Shown: piece by piece, positions 27,251 to 37,963 of the stretch
Position numbering within the stretch: the first letter of the stretch is position 1
Layout of the letters: every line of letters begins with the position of its first letter
Source of the DNA: an uncultured Clostridia bacterium
GTDB lineage: Bacteria > Bacillota > Clostridia > TANB77 > CAG-508
Assembly: GCA_934133165.1 (NCBI GenBank)
Contig: CAKPAW010000001.1
Coordinates: 124,001 to 188,000, forward strand
Length of the DNA: 64,000 bases
Direction of reading: 5' to 3'
Translations under genes and position numbers: made by a program
The notes under the pieces: generated by a model
The model's input: only the letters and a program-made list of their open reading frames with translations
Told to the model about the DNA's origin: nothing
The model's database searches: none

Positions 27251-27712
27251 TTATCCATTTGAATTTCTTAGCCAAGATACAGATAATTTATTTTTTAATT
27301 CTTCTCTAGCTAAATCACTTGTAATTTCATAATTATATGGTGCAATTAGGAATATAGAATTTGATACTTTTTGAATATGTCCGTCTAATGCATGAACAGC
27401 ACCACTAATAACATCTACAATACGTCTTGCTACGTCTTTGTTAACGTACTCTAAATTAACAATTACTGATTTCTTTTCTTTTAATAAATCACAAATTGCT
27501 TCTGATTGTTCAAATGTAGTTGGTTGTGATATAACCATTTTAATTTGTTCTGTTTGTGGCATATTTACAACCTTGCTACGTCTATTCCAAAAATTTCTTC
27601 CCTCTTCTTCTTGTTCTGGTTCTTGTTCTAATTCTTCCTCTTCTTCGTAATCTTCTCCTGCTGTATCTACTCCAAATAAATCTAATACTTTGTTCATGAT
27701 TGCTCCTGACAT
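27251..27712 (-). CDS. sepF: Cell-division protein SepF
   Basis: 153 residues: an N-terminal amphipathic membrane anchor (MNKVLDLFG), an acidic Glu-rich linker (about 20-37) and a SepF core with V-V-N-M, P-T-T-F-E-Q-S-E-A-I, VNLEYVNKDVARRIVD and GGHIQ-like DGHIQKVS. It bundles FtsZ filaments at the membrane. AGGAGG lies seven bases before the first ATG; the ATG at codon 6 also has AGGAG and could be used. Confidence 0.92.
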   Translation of the reverse strand: MSGAIMNKVLDLFGVDTAGEDYEEEEELEQEPEQEEEGRNFWNRRSKVVNMPQTEQIKMVISQPTTFEQSEAICDLLKEKKSVIVNLEYVNKDVARRIVDVISGAVHALDGHIQKVSNSIFLIAPYNYEITSDLAREELKNKLSVSWLRNSNG

Positions 27713-27847
27713 TTCAAAACCTCCTAAAATTATCGTCCTTCGTAATCTTTTTAATTATGCTATAAGTATCTAACTTTTTTATTTTATTGTCAATAGTTTT
27801 TTAAAATTGTAATGTTAATTTAATTTCTTTGTAATATTTTTGTAATA

Positions 27848-29083
27848 TTATAGTTGAATTTCATCATATAATGATATTTTTTTCCTATTTTTGACAAAAT
27901 CTTCTGAAACTCCTTTTTCTATCAATTCATTACTAGTTTCATAATTCTTTATAATAGAATATTTATCTCCACTTTTCAATATTTGAACATATACTTTGTC
28001 TGTATACCCTGCTCTTTTACAAATCACATATGCTAAATCTTCTGCCTCATATTTTATTGCACTATTTGGTACTTTCCAGCCACTTACATCCCACCAAATA
28101 ATGTCAAAGGATATTTTTCTGTAATTGATTAATTCTTCTGTATAATTTTCTAGTTTAAATACAACTAAGTCTTCAGTATCACTTTCTTTTGCTATATATT
28201 CTATTTTTGCTTTTACTTCTTTTCTATTTGAAAGTCTAATATTAATTGAATCTCCAACATTTGCATTTTTTTCTTCTAAGTTTTTACTTTTTAATACACA
28301 TGCAATATAGCATGAAAAATTATCAATAATTTTTCCACTTTCCTCACTTGTTGAAACAATTTGTCCTGTTTTTAAGTGCAAGTCTTCTAACATTTTTTTA
28401 CTCAAATTTCCAAAATTAGAAGGTGTAAGTATATCTTCTAACCCATCCACTCTGTATGAAACTACTCCTGATCTAGTAGAAGTCAGATATTCTGATCCAG
28501 AATTTAGTTGATTTTCATATTCACTTCTTTGGTTTATTAAATCTTTTAAATATGAACCTGATGGGCTCAATTCTCCCGCTATTTTAGCTTTTTTAGTAAT
28601 ATATGAATTTAAATCTTTCTTATATTCTTTTATTTTTTGCATATCATTTACATGATACATATCTGTTAATTTGTTTTCCACTTGTTGTTCTATTATCTTT
28701 ATATCACTTGAAAATATATTATCTTCTTTTTCCCAAGCTTCTTGTATTTTTACATCTAACTCTTTTATTTTGCTTTTTAATTTTTCTTCTCCTGCTGTTG
28801 AATAACGAAAAACTGCTTCTCCTTTTGCTACCTTTTCTCCTTCTGCTTTAATTTGCACTAAACCATTTTTATAATTTTCGCCTTTCAAAACAGTTTCGTC
28901 TCTAATTATATAGCCTTGTACTGTTTCTTCTGAAGATATTTTTCCATTTTCTACAACAAATGTATCTGTAGGTTTTATTATTAAATTATATACCATATAA
29001 ATAATATAAACTAGAATAGCAATTAAAATAATAATAAATACAAATTGCTTATTTCTATTTATTTGTTTACTTTTTTTCTTCAC
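27848..29083 (-). CDS. HlyD-like membrane protein of the sepF/miaA region
   Basis: 411 residues: basic N-terminus, one membrane helix (about 13-36), a lipoyl/barrel-sandwich segment interrupted by a helical hairpin (about 105-190), then a beta domain. This is the plan of HlyD-type adaptor proteins, but no ABC partner is present. Similar single genes occur near sepF in Clostridia, so an envelope or division role is possible. The start is GTG with GGAGGAG upstream, and its GTGA overlaps the miaA stop, indicating coupling. Confidence 0.65.
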   Translation of the reverse strand: MKKKSKQINRNKQFVFIIILIAILVYIIYMVYNLIIKPTDTFVVENGKISSEETVQGYIIRDETVLKGENYKNGLVQIKAEGEKVAKGEAVFRYSTAGEEKLKSKIKELDVKIQEAWEKEDNIFSSDIKIIEQQVENKLTDMYHVNDMQKIKEYKKDLNSYITKKAKIAGELSPSGSYLKDLINQRSEYENQLNSGSEYLTSTRSGVVSYRVDGLEDILTPSNFGNLSKKMLEDLHLKTGQIVSTSEESGKIIDNFSCYIACVLKSKNLEEKNANVGDSINIRLSNRKEVKAKIEYIAKESDTEDLVVFKLENYTEELINYRKISFDIIWWDVSGWKVPNSAIKYEAEDLAYVICKRAGYTDKVYVQILKSGDKYSIIKNYETSNELIEKGVSEDFVKNRKKISLYDEIQL

Positions 29084-30000
29084 TTGTTTATCTCCTCCAA
29101 GATAATATGAATATTTTCAGATATTGGATTTTCTCCATTTAACCATATTGTTTTTTTGTTTTTTCTAAACCATGTAAGCTGTCTTTTTGCATATCTTCTT
29201 GACTCTAATTTTATTTTTTCTATTGCCTCTTCTTTTGTTAATTTTCCTTCTATATATTCTACTATTTCTTTGTATCCTAATGCTTGTAGTGATGTAGGAA
29301 GCTTTTCATATTTTTCATAAATATTTTTTACTTCTTCTATCAAACCTTTTTCGACCATAATATCTACTCTTTTATTTATTCTTTCATATAAAATTTCTCT
29401 ATTCATATCTATTGCAAACATCTTATAATCAAATTCTGGTTCTTTTCTTGATTCTTTTTCTAATTCTGTTTTTGTCTTTCCTGTTTGATGGTATATTTCT
29501 AACACTCTTAAAATTCTTTTTCTATCATTTGGGCTTATCTTTTCCATTGCTGTTGGATCTATTTTTTTTGCTTCTTCATATAGTTTTTCTAATCCTTCTT
29601 TTTCCATTAAGTCCTCAAGATGTTTTCTATATTGAAGGTCCACTTCTAATTCTAGATATTCTATTTCATAAATAAGTGAATCTATGTATAAACCTGTTCC
29701 CCCTATTACTATAGGAATTTTTCCTTTTTCTACTATTTCTCTTATACACTTTTTAGCATCTTTTTTATAATCTGCAACACTATATCTTACTTCTGGACTT
29801 ATAATATCTAACATATAATGTTTAATATTTTGTTTTTCATCTTCATCTGGCTTAGCTGTTCCTATATCCATTTCTTTATATATTTGCATTGAATCTGCTG
29901 ATACTATTTCTCCATTTATTGCTTTTGCAAGTTCAATAGATAGTGCTGTTTTTCCAGATGCAGTAGGTCCACCTATAACTATTACTTTAGCTTTTTGCAT
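29080..30000 (-). CDS. miaA: tRNA dimethylallyltransferase
   Basis: 306 residues with P-loop GGPTASGKT, SADSMQIYKEMDIGTAKP, the D-Y-K-K-D-A segment, IGGTGLYIDSL and the C-terminal Y-A-K-R-Q-L-T-W-F-R. It adds a dimethylallyl group to A37 of tRNAs reading codons starting with U. AAGGAG precedes the ATG. It overlaps the HlyD-like gene by four bases and follows a small membrane protein gene and mutL, the common mutL-miaA order. Confidence 0.96.
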   Translation of the reverse strand: MQKAKVIVIGGPTASGKTALSIELAKAINGEIVSADSMQIYKEMDIGTAKPDEDEKQNIKHYMLDIISPEVRYSVADYKKDAKKCIREIVEKGKIPIVIGGTGLYIDSLIYEIEYLELEVDLQYRKHLEDLMEKEGLEKLYEEAKKIDPTAMEKISPNDRKRILRVLEIYHQTGKTKTELEKESRKEPEFDYKMFAIDMNREILYERINKRVDIMVEKGLIEEVKNIYEKYEKLPTSLQALGYKEIVEYIEGKLTKEEAIEKIKLESRRYAKRQLTWFRKNKKTIWLNGENPISENIHIILEEINK

Positions 30001-30011
30001 ATTCTTGCTCC

Positions 30012-30572
30012 TTAAATTTGATTTGTTGTATTAGTATTGCTCTTATTTAAACTCACTCTATTTGAATTTATTTCATTATTATCTATTGTATTTAATAATT
30101 CTTCATTATTAACTCTATCCTCTGTTATTTGCTCGTTTTGTACTATTGTATTTGTTTTATTTTCACCTATATTTTTAACATTTTTTTGCATATTCACAAA
30201 ATAGAAATACTCAACTACTAAAACTATAATAAGTAATATTACTAATGTACTAAGTTTTTTTGATAATTCTTGTACCTTTATTTGTTTGTTTTTAAATTTT
30301 CTATATTGTGATGCAAAATATGGTATAAATAAAATTACATTTATTGGTACAAATAAATATGTAACAAAATTTTTCATTGCTTCATGTACAGTTGAATCTA
30401 TTCCAAATCCACTTATCCAATATACAATTGAAATTAAAATATACATAGTTGCCACACTAATTGCAAGAAATACTATTATTTCTTTTTTAGGCATTTTTTT
30501 AATAAATTGATAAGTTAAAGCTAATGCAACTATATTTGCAACTGCTGTAGCTATTATTAACCATATATCCAT
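30012..30572 (-). CDS. Membrane protein of unknown function
   Basis: 186 residues with about four membrane helices (roughly 4-24, 32-54, 68-90, 105-125) and an Asn-rich hydrophilic C-terminal tail (about 130-186). No family recognised. It is inserted between mutL (six-base gap) and miaA (11-base gap), so translation is probably coupled within the operon. AAGGAG precedes the ATG. Confidence 0.65.
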   Translation of the reverse strand: MDIWLIIATAVANIVALALTYQFIKKMPKKEIIVFLAISVATMYILISIVYWISGFGIDSTVHEAMKNFVTYLFVPINVILFIPYFASQYRKFKNKQIKVQELSKKLSTLVILLIIVLVVEYFYFVNMQKNVKNIGENKTNTIVQNEQITEDRVNNEELLNTIDNNEINSNRVSLNKSNTNTTNQI

Positions 30573-30578
30573 ATTTTT

Positions 30579-32867
30579 CTATCTCCTTGAAAATTTCTTT
30601 TCTATATCATTTTTTGTCATTTTTATTGCTGTTGGTCTTCCATGTGGGCAAGTAAATGGATTTGGAAGTCTTAGCAATTCTTCCATTAAACTATCTACTT
30701 CTTCTTTTGTAAGAGCCATATGAGCTTTTACAGCTGCTTTGCAAGCAACTGTTGCAATAAATTTTTCTTCTTTTTCTTGCTTTGCTGTTCTTGCTACTGT
30801 ATTTATTTCATCTAGTGTCTCTAAGAATAATTCTTTAGTATCTAGTTCTAAACATATATTAGGAACTCCTGTTAATTTGATAGTGTTTTCTCCAAATTCT
30901 TCTAAAACAAATCCTGCTTTTTCAAACATATCTATATTTTCTTTTGCTATATCCATTTCTTTATGTGTTAAATTAATAATATCTGGTAATAACATCATTT
31001 GAGAATCTTTTTCTCCATTTTTATAGTAATTTTCTTTTACTTTTTCATACATTATTCTTTCATGAGCTGCATGTTGATCTATCATATATAATTCATTTCT
31101 TAATTCTATAATTATATATGTTGAAAAAGCAATTCCAATAAATTTATATGCAGGAATAGCATTTTGTTCTTTTTCAAACATTGATATATTTTCACCTGTT
31201 GCTATTTCTGCATCTATTTTGTATTCTTCTGGTTCTTCTTTTATTTCTGCTTCTTTTTCTGGTGCTTTTCCAAAAACAGATGTATACATATCTTCAAATT
31301 TTTCTTCATTTGTTTCGTATTTATCATTTTGTTCACTAACTTCTCTAGCTATTTCTTGCTCTTGGTTAATTTTGTTAGTATCTATTATTTGTGTCTCATC
31401 TATTTCCATGTTTTTAGCTAGTTCTTGTTTCATTTCATCTGTTATTACTATTGTTTCATCACTAAAGTTTGCTTCTTTAGGTTCTATTGTTTCTAATATT
31501 TTAGTATTGTCTTCTTCACTTTCTTTAACTGGTTTTGTAACTTCTATATTTTCTTTTTCAGTATTTAACTCATTTGAACTTTCTTTAAATTCTTCAACAG
31601 ATTTTTTCATCTCTGCCATCTTGTCCATTATATTTTCGAAACTATTTATGTTTTGTTTTGTATTATTTTCTTGTTTTCTTGCTTCGTATATGTCTCTCAT
31701 AATATTGGGTTCATTTGAGTTTTCTATTTCTTCTTTTTCTACTTTTTCCTCTTTTTTTGATAAAAATCTTGAAAACAAACCTTTAGATTTTTCTGGTACT
31801 TGTATATTTTCTAATACGTTACTTTTTATTTCTATTTGATTGTCTTTTACCTCTTTTTCTTCTTGAACTCCTACCAAATCATTTTTTAATAAAGTATCTT
31901 TTATTGCATGATATACTGCTTTAAAAACTTTTTGTTCTTCTTCGAAACGCACTTCTAGTTTTGCTGGATGAACATTAACATCTACTTTATGTGGATCAAT
32001 TTCAATATTCAAAACTAAAAATCCAAATTTTCCAACTGTAATCATTCCTTTATATGCCTGTTCTGCACTACTTGTCAATGTTTTATCTTTTACATATCTT
32101 TTATTTACAAAGAATAATTGGTTTGAACGATTTGAACGAGCAATAATAGGTCTTCCAACTACACCTGTTATTTTAATATCTTCATATTCATAATTAACTT
32201 CTAATATATTCTCTGTAATTTCTTTTCCATAAATACCATATATAACATTTTTAATGTCACCATTTCCAGAAGTTTGAATAATAGTTTTTCCTGAGCTTAT
32301 CAATTTTATTGCTATTTCTGGATGTATTAATGCTATTCTAGTCATAACATCTTCTATATAGCCTGACTCTGTAAAGTCTTTTTTTAGGAATTTATAACGA
32401 ACTGGAGTATTATAAAAAAGATTTTCTATAGTAATACTTGTTCCATCTGGGCAACCTGTTTCTTCATTTTTTAGAATATTTCCACCCTCTACAATTACTT
32501 CATGTCCAATTTCTTGATCTCTAGTTTTAGATTTCATACTTACTTTAGCTATTGCCGCAATACTTGCTAAAGCCTCACCTCTAAACCCCATAGATTTTAC
32601 AGTTTCTAAGTCACTTGCTACTCTTATTTTGCTTGTTGCATGTCTCTCAAATGCAATTTCCATATCATCTGGCATAATTCCTTTTCCATTGTCTGTTACA
32701 CGAATGTAAGAAATTCCGCCATTTTTTATTTCTACGCTAATATTATTTGCTCCTGCATCTATTGAATTTTCTACTAATTCTTTTACTACAGATGCTGGCC
32801 TTTCAATTACTTCACCTGCTGCTATTTTATTTATTGTTAAGTCATCTAATAATACTATATTTCCCAC
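30579..32867 (-). CDS. mutL: DNA mismatch repair protein MutL (endonuclease type)
   Basis: About 762 residues. N-terminal GHKL ATPase: INKIAAGEVIERPASVVKELVENSIDAGA, DNGKGI, FRGEALASIAAI. A long acidic low-complexity linker (about 330-570), unusually extended, joins it to the C-terminal domain with the endonuclease motif DQHAAHERIMYE and the zinc-site elements ACKAA and CPHGRP. It should nick the nascent strand after MutS recognises a mismatch. I use the GTG at 32867 (V-G-N-I-V-L-L-D-D) with GGAGGAA upstream; upstream extension is non-homologous. mutS is not in the window. Confidence 0.95.
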   Translation of the reverse strand: MGNIVLLDDLTINKIAAGEVIERPASVVKELVENSIDAGANNISVEIKNGGISYIRVTDNGKGIMPDDMEIAFERHATSKIRVASDLETVKSMGFRGEALASIAAIAKVSMKSKTRDQEIGHEVIVEGGNILKNEETGCPDGTSITIENLFYNTPVRYKFLKKDFTESGYIEDVMTRIALIHPEIAIKLISSGKTIIQTSGNGDIKNVIYGIYGKEITENILEVNYEYEDIKITGVVGRPIIARSNRSNQLFFVNKRYVKDKTLTSSAEQAYKGMITVGKFGFLVLNIEIDPHKVDVNVHPAKLEVRFEEEQKVFKAVYHAIKDTLLKNDLVGVQEEKEVKDNQIEIKSNVLENIQVPEKSKGLFSRFLSKKEEKVEKEEIENSNEPNIMRDIYEARKQENNTKQNINSFENIMDKMAEMKKSVEEFKESSNELNTEKENIEVTKPVKESEEDNTKILETIEPKEANFSDETIVITDEMKQELAKNMEIDETQIIDTNKINQEQEIAREVSEQNDKYETNEEKFEDMYTSVFGKAPEKEAEIKEEPEEYKIDAEIATGENISMFEKEQNAIPAYKFIGIAFSTYIIIELRNELYMIDQHAAHERIMYEKVKENYYKNGEKDSQMMLLPDIINLTHKEMDIAKENIDMFEKAGFVLEEFGENTIKLTGVPNICLELDTKELFLETLDEINTVARTAKQEKEEKFIATVACKAAVKAHMALTKEEVDSLMEELLRLPNPFTCPHGRPTAIKMTKNDIEKKFSRR

Positions 32868-33093
32868 GTTTCTTCCTCCGTTTTTTATTTTTATATACTT
32901 TTTTAGAATTATATCATTAAATGTTTGAATTTGTATAGTTTTTTCAAAAAAATAGTAAAAAAATATTATCTCATTAAATATCTGTAACAATTTACTTTTT
33001 TGAAACATTGTAACACTTTTTTATTTTTAGAATAGTATATACCATACAAAAGAACAAACGACGTAACAAAAATTTATATAGGAGGTACTTATA

Positions 33094-33204
33094 ATGAGAA
33101 ATTGTTGTTGTAACAGTGAAATACTTTGGTTCATTATCCTATTTTTACTACTTTTCTGTGGCTGTGGAAACAATAACTGCGGATGTGGCAATGGATGTTG
33201 CTAG
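33094..33204 (+). CDS. Tiny Cys/Gly-rich membrane protein 1
   Basis: 36 residues: NCCCN at the start, a hydrophobic helix of about 12 residues, then a Cys/Gly/Asn-rich tail with C-G-C-G-N-N-N-C-G-C-G. TAGGAGG lies eight bases before the ATG. Eleven of its residues are Cys. The plan (hydrophobic helix plus Gly-rich tail) is like YjcZ-type small sporulation proteins, but the cysteines suggest cross-linked coat or metal binding; this is inference. It is the first of a tandem pair. Confidence 0.7.
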   Translation: MRNCCCNSEILWFIILFLLLFCGCGNNNCGCGNGCC

Positions 33205-33261
33205 TTTCTCTTAGGTAAATGTCAAAGGTTCAAAGTTTACTTTTGAAAGGAGGGAAATATT

Positions 33262-33390
33262 ATGCCAGAAAATAGAGGTTGTGGATGTGGTTTCGGTAAT
33301 GGATGTGACTGCATTTGGATTATAATCATATTAATATTAATATTCTGTTGTTGTGGAAATAACAACTGTGGCGGTTGCGGATGCTGCTAG
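33262..33390 (+). CDS. Tiny Cys/Gly-rich membrane protein 2
   Basis: 42 residues, paralogue of the gene 57 bases upstream: a C-G-C-G-F-G-N-G-C-D-C head, an Ile/Leu-rich helix (about 18-28) and the same Cys-Gly-Asn tail ending G-C-G-C-C. AAAGGAGGG precedes the ATG. The shared architecture and strong ribosome sites argue that both are real. They are transcribed away from mutL and end at a bidirectional terminator. Confidence 0.72.
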   Translation: MPENRGCGCGFGNGCDCIWIIIILILIFCCCGNNNCGGCGCC

Positions 33391-33409
33391 AATTTAATTC
33401 TTCAAACAT

Positions 33410-33440
33410 AAAAAGCGATAGAAGTTTTCTATCGCTTTTA
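33410..33440. terminator. Bidirectional terminator
   Basis: AAAAGCGATAGAA and TTCTATCGCTTTT, between the convergent Cys-rich genes and the YhiN-type gene. Confidence 0.85.
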
Positions 33441-33444
33441 TTAT

Positions 33445-34711
<1,267 letters not shown>

Positions 34712-34795
34712 TTTTCCTCCTTATGTTAGTCCCAAACTAAATTAAAAAAGAATTAATTTTTTAGTTTTGTTACTATTTTTCAATTAAATTTTTAA

Positions 34796-34841
34796 GTCCG
34801 TCCCTTGTGTTACGAAATCGGAACAAAAAGGTCCGTCCCTA
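34796..34841. repeat. GGGACGG-type repeat, copy 2, overlapping a coding end
   Basis: Inverted relative to copy 1 at 8018. It shares AGGGACGG, CCTTTTTGTTCCGA and GGGAC with it. It supplies the last nine codons and stop of the nucleosidase gene. Confidence 0.7.
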
Positions 34842-35559
34842 TTGTTCTTTTTACTAAATTATATATATATTCTTGACCTATTTTTCCTACTGATTTATCA
34901 TATTCTTCCCCTAGCAATAAATTATTTGATAAAATACGAATTCCTATTGTAGGAATATTAAATTTTAACCCAATTTGATATGTACTTATTGTTTCCATAT
35001 CCTCACATATTATATCGTACTTTTCTGAAAGCCATAGTAATCTATCTTTTTCATTATTCCAAACATCTCCACTTCCCATTGTTCCTACTACATAAGAAAG
35101 TGCTTGTTTTTTGGCCTCCTCTTCTGCTAGTTTTACTAACTCAGCATTTGCTTTTAATACAACTAATTCATCTATTCCTTCTTTAAATGTTTTTAATTTC
35201 CACTCTAATGAATTACTTCCTTTTCCTTCTTCTTTATATGGTGTTTGAAATGAGTTTATATTAATGCAACTTTGTCCTATTACCAAATCTCCTTTGTGAA
35301 TATTTTTTGTAATTCCTCCTGCAACGCCTTGGTTTATTATAAGACAAGGTGAAAAATTTATTATTCCGATTATAGTAGCTGCTGTGGTATTAATTATTCC
35401 AACCTGTGTTTTAGACAAAATTACTGGGTATTCATCTATTTTTCCTTTATAGAAAACAAATCCATTTAAAGTTATTTTTTCTATTTCATTCATTTTTTCT
35501 TTAATAACTGCAATTTCATCTTCCATTGCACCTTGTATTAATATAGGCCCTTGTTTCAT
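34810..35559 (-). CDS. MtnN-like purine nucleosidase with altered acid residue
   Basis: 249 residues of the PNP/UDP phosphorylase fold: GAMEDEI (10-16), V-G-I-I-N-T-T-A-A, N-Q-G-V-A-G-G and C-E-D-M-E-T. In MTA/SAH nucleosidase the catalytic acid lies in an S-D motif near the C-terminus; here it reads R-I-L-S-N-N, Asn for Asp. Asn at this place is typical of enzymes for 6-oxopurines, so inosine- or futalosine-like substrates are possible. The last residues G-T-D-L-F-V-P-I-S come from a GGGACGG repeat, replacing the native end. It is 12 bases after the YnbB gene. Confidence 0.72.
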   Translation of the reverse strand: MKQGPILIQGAMEDEIAVIKEKMNEIEKITLNGFVFYKGKIDEYPVILSKTQVGIINTTAATIIGIINFSPCLIINQGVAGGITKNIHKGDLVIGQSCININSFQTPYKEEGKGSNSLEWKLKTFKEGIDELVVLKANAELVKLAEEEAKKQALSYVVGTMGSGDVWNNEKDRLLWLSEKYDIICEDMETISTYQIGLKFNIPTIGIRILSNNLLLGEEYDKSVGKIGQEYIYNLVKRTIGTDLFVPIS

Positions 35560-35571
35560 TTTTCTTTTTTC

Positions 35572-36819
35572 CTATTCCATTATATTTTGTATTGCTTTTA
35601 ATACTCCTAATTTTCCATATTCATATGTTAGTCCACCTTGCATAAATGCAATATAAGGCTCACGTATTGGTCCATCACAAGAAAGTTCTATTGAAGAACC
35701 TTGTGTAAATGCTCCTGCTGCCATAATGACTTGATCTGTATAACCTGGCATGTCCCATGGCATAGGAATTGAGTTTGAATCTACTGGTGATCCCATTTGT
35801 ATTCCTTGACAATATTTTATTAATTTTTCTTTATCTTTAAAAATAATATTTTGAACTATGTCTGCCCTTTCATCTTCTGCTTTTGGCTCTACCTCATAAC
35901 CTAACTCTTCTAACATTTTACTTGCAAATACTGCTGTTTTTAAACTTGAAGCCACAACTGATGGAGCTAAAAATAGTCCTTGTAAAATTGATTTATTAAT
36001 TCCTAAAGTTGGACCAACTTCCTTTCCTTCACCTGGTGCAGTTAATCTTTGTGCAACTAAATCTACTAAATCCTTTCTACCTACAACATATGCTCCGTTT
36101 GGTGCTATACCTCCACCTAAATTTTTTATAAGTGAACCTACTGCAATATCTGCTCCTACTTCTATTGGTTCTTTAGTAGTAACAAATTCGCAATAACAAT
36201 TATCTATCATTATTATTACTTTTTTATCTATTTCTTTAATTAACCTTATAACTTTTTCTAGCTTATCTATTGTAATACTTTTTCTTGTAGAATATCCTTT
36301 AGAACGTTGAATTTCTATTAATTTTACATTTCCTTGTTTCAACCTTTTCTTTATTTTTTCATAATCAAAATCATCATTTATCAAATTAATTTGCTCATAT
36401 TTTACATTATAAGATTTAAGTGATGCAGGATTATCTACAATGCCAATAACCTCGTCTAATGTATCATATGGTTTTCCAGTAATACTAAGCATTACATCAT
36501 TTGGTCTTAAAAGTCCAAATAAAGTTATAGTTAAAGCATGTGTTCCAGAAATAAATTGGCTTCTTACTAAACTATCTTCTGCCTTAAAAATTTCAGCAAA
36601 TACTTTTTCTATTGTATCTCTTCCAATATCTCCATAGCCATAACCTGTTGTACTTCCAAAATGCATTTCTGAAATTTGATTTTCTTGAAATGCTTTTAAT
36701 ACTTTTAAGCTATTTTGTGTACAATTTTCTTCTATTTTTTTAAATATATTTTCCACATTTTTTTCGACTTTAGTTGATAATTCTTCTATTTTTTTACTTA
36801 TTCCAAACTCTTCGTACAT
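35572..36819 (-). CDS. PLP-dependent YnbB/aluminium-resistance family protein
   Basis: 415 residues of a Cys/Met-metabolism PLP enzyme fold. HFGSTTGYGYGDIGRD near the N-terminus, S-G-T-H-A-L-T, and the cofactor lysine in S-L-I-K-N-L-G-G-G are as in B. subtilis YnbB and the so-called methionine gamma-lyase/aluminium resistance family. The reaction is not established for this family; a C-S lyase activity is assumed. AAAGGAGAG precedes the ATG. In other Firmicutes the gene is near miaA, as here within about 6 kb. Confidence 0.88.
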   Translation of the reverse strand: MYEEFGISKKIEELSTKVEKNVENIFKKIEENCTQNSLKVLKAFQENQISEMHFGSTTGYGYGDIGRDTIEKVFAEIFKAEDSLVRSQFISGTHALTITLFGLLRPNDVMLSITGKPYDTLDEVIGIVDNPASLKSYNVKYEQINLINDDFDYEKIKKRLKQGNVKLIEIQRSKGYSTRKSITIDKLEKVIRLIKEIDKKVIIMIDNCYCEFVTTKEPIEVGADIAVGSLIKNLGGGIAPNGAYVVGRKDLVDLVAQRLTAPGEGKEVGPTLGINKSILQGLFLAPSVVASSLKTAVFASKMLEELGYEVEPKAEDERADIVQNIIFKDKEKLIKYCQGIQMGSPVDSNSIPMPWDMPGYTDQVIMAAGAFTQGSSIELSCDGPIREPYIAFMQGGLTYEYGKLGVLKAIQNIME

Positions 36820-36925
36820 TTATTTTCTCTCTCCTTTTCAATTACTTTTATATTATAGCATTTTTGCATTTGTTATTCAACTAAATTCACCTAAAACATA
36901 TCTACCTAATATCCTCCTTTGCACA

Positions 36926-36961
36926 AAAAACTTGCCTTATTGTTATAAGACAAGTTTTAAA
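36926..36961 (-). terminator. Terminator after prepilin-like gene 2
   Basis: AAAACTTG and CAAGTTTT stem with an inner A/T stem, about 30 bases past the stop. Confidence 0.75.
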
Positions 36962-36989
36962 ACATATTTATATAAACTATATTTTTATA

Positions 36990-37730
36990 TTACTCTATAC
37001 CACTTAATACTACATAATAGAATCTGCGATTTCCACTATTAATACCTGCCCCATTCCAATAATAAAAACTACAAGATGTACCAGTTAATTTCGCCGTACT
37101 AGGCATATTTACATATGGAGCCGAACTTCCTGATAAAGCTTCTGAACTTTTTATCAGTATTCTTGCATTATCTTCTAATGTATACGTATTTTTAAAGTTT
37201 ATTGTTAATAGCTTATCTCCACCTGGATTAACAACTCCAGTGTCAATGTATCCCTCTTCTAAAATATCAATTGTTTTCTTATTTTTCCCAATAAGCAATT
37301 CCCCATTAACATATGCTGTTTTTCCTTCTGCTATATCATCTGCTGTAGCAGTTGCATTTTTAGTTGCTTCTTTCAATATTCCTTTAATATTATCCGCAAA
37401 TATAGATGTTTCTGCTGAAGTATCTGGCTTTATACCTCCTGCTTCTTCTATCGCATTTGCTATAGCTGTTTTAAATTCTGTAAGTTTTGCTATTGAATCA
37501 TATGGTAAATTTCCTGAACTTGAACCCTCTGTTTCCAATTGAGTATACAATTCATTTAATACGGTTTCTTCTTCTATCTTTGCAAGTTCTGTATTCTCTT
37601 TTGCTTTTTTAGTTATTGTTATTATTCCATTATCTCCTAAAACTAAATTTATGCTTATTCCTGCTAAAATTATTAATACTATTATTGTTACTACTAACGC
37701 AACTAATGTTATACCTTTTTCTTTTTTCAT
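36990..37730 (-). CDS. Prepilin-like protein 2 with variable C-terminus
   Basis: 246 residues. Residues 1-150 are the same module as in the protein at 22046-22792: basic start, G-I-T-L-V-A-L-V helix without Glu5, KAKENTELAK, NLPYDS, GGIKPDTSAET, ATATADD and EGKTAYVNGE. The last 90 residues differ completely and are Gly/Ser/Tyr-rich. Several stretches are identical at DNA level too, for example the 40 bases coding the membrane helix. This suggests recent duplication or gene conversion of the anchor and diversification of the exposed end. GGAGG precedes the ATG; it forms a transcript of its own. Confidence 0.75.
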   Translation of the reverse strand: MKKEKGITLVALVVTIIVLIILAGISINLVLGDNGIITITKKAKENTELAKIEEETVLNELYTQLETEGSSSGNLPYDSIAKLTEFKTAIANAIEEAGGIKPDTSAETSIFADNIKGILKEATKNATATADDIAEGKTAYVNGELLIGKNKKTIDILEEGYIDTGVVNPGGDKLLTINFKNTYTLEDNARILIKSSEALSGSSAPYVNMPSTAKLTGTSCSFYYWNGAGINSGNRRFYYVVLSGIE

Positions 37731-37905
37731 TTTCTTTTGTTCCTCCTATTATTTTTCTTATTGTTTCCAATTATAATCAAATTATTAAATAATATTATGT
37801 TTATAGGTTATTACTTTTATATTTGTTATTTTACTAATAAATTTTTATTTCGTCAATAGTTTTGATTGTATTTGTATTTTTTTGAAAAAATGGTAAAGTT
37901 TTTAG

Positions 37906-37934
37906 TTGACCTTCACTTTATTTTATGGTAGTAT
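37906..37934 (+). promoter_or_regulatory. Sigma-A promoter of the small gene at 37964
   Basis: TTGACC and TAGTAT with a 17-base spacer, 29 bases before the ATG. Confidence 0.7.
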
Positions 37935-37963
37935 AAATTCAATAGTAAAAGGTGGTGTTTATT

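Noticed and set aside
32868..33008. N-terminal extension of MutL
   Set aside because: The added residues are Phe/Ile/Lys-rich and non-homologous; the GTG at 32867 follows GGAGGAA and matches the family start.
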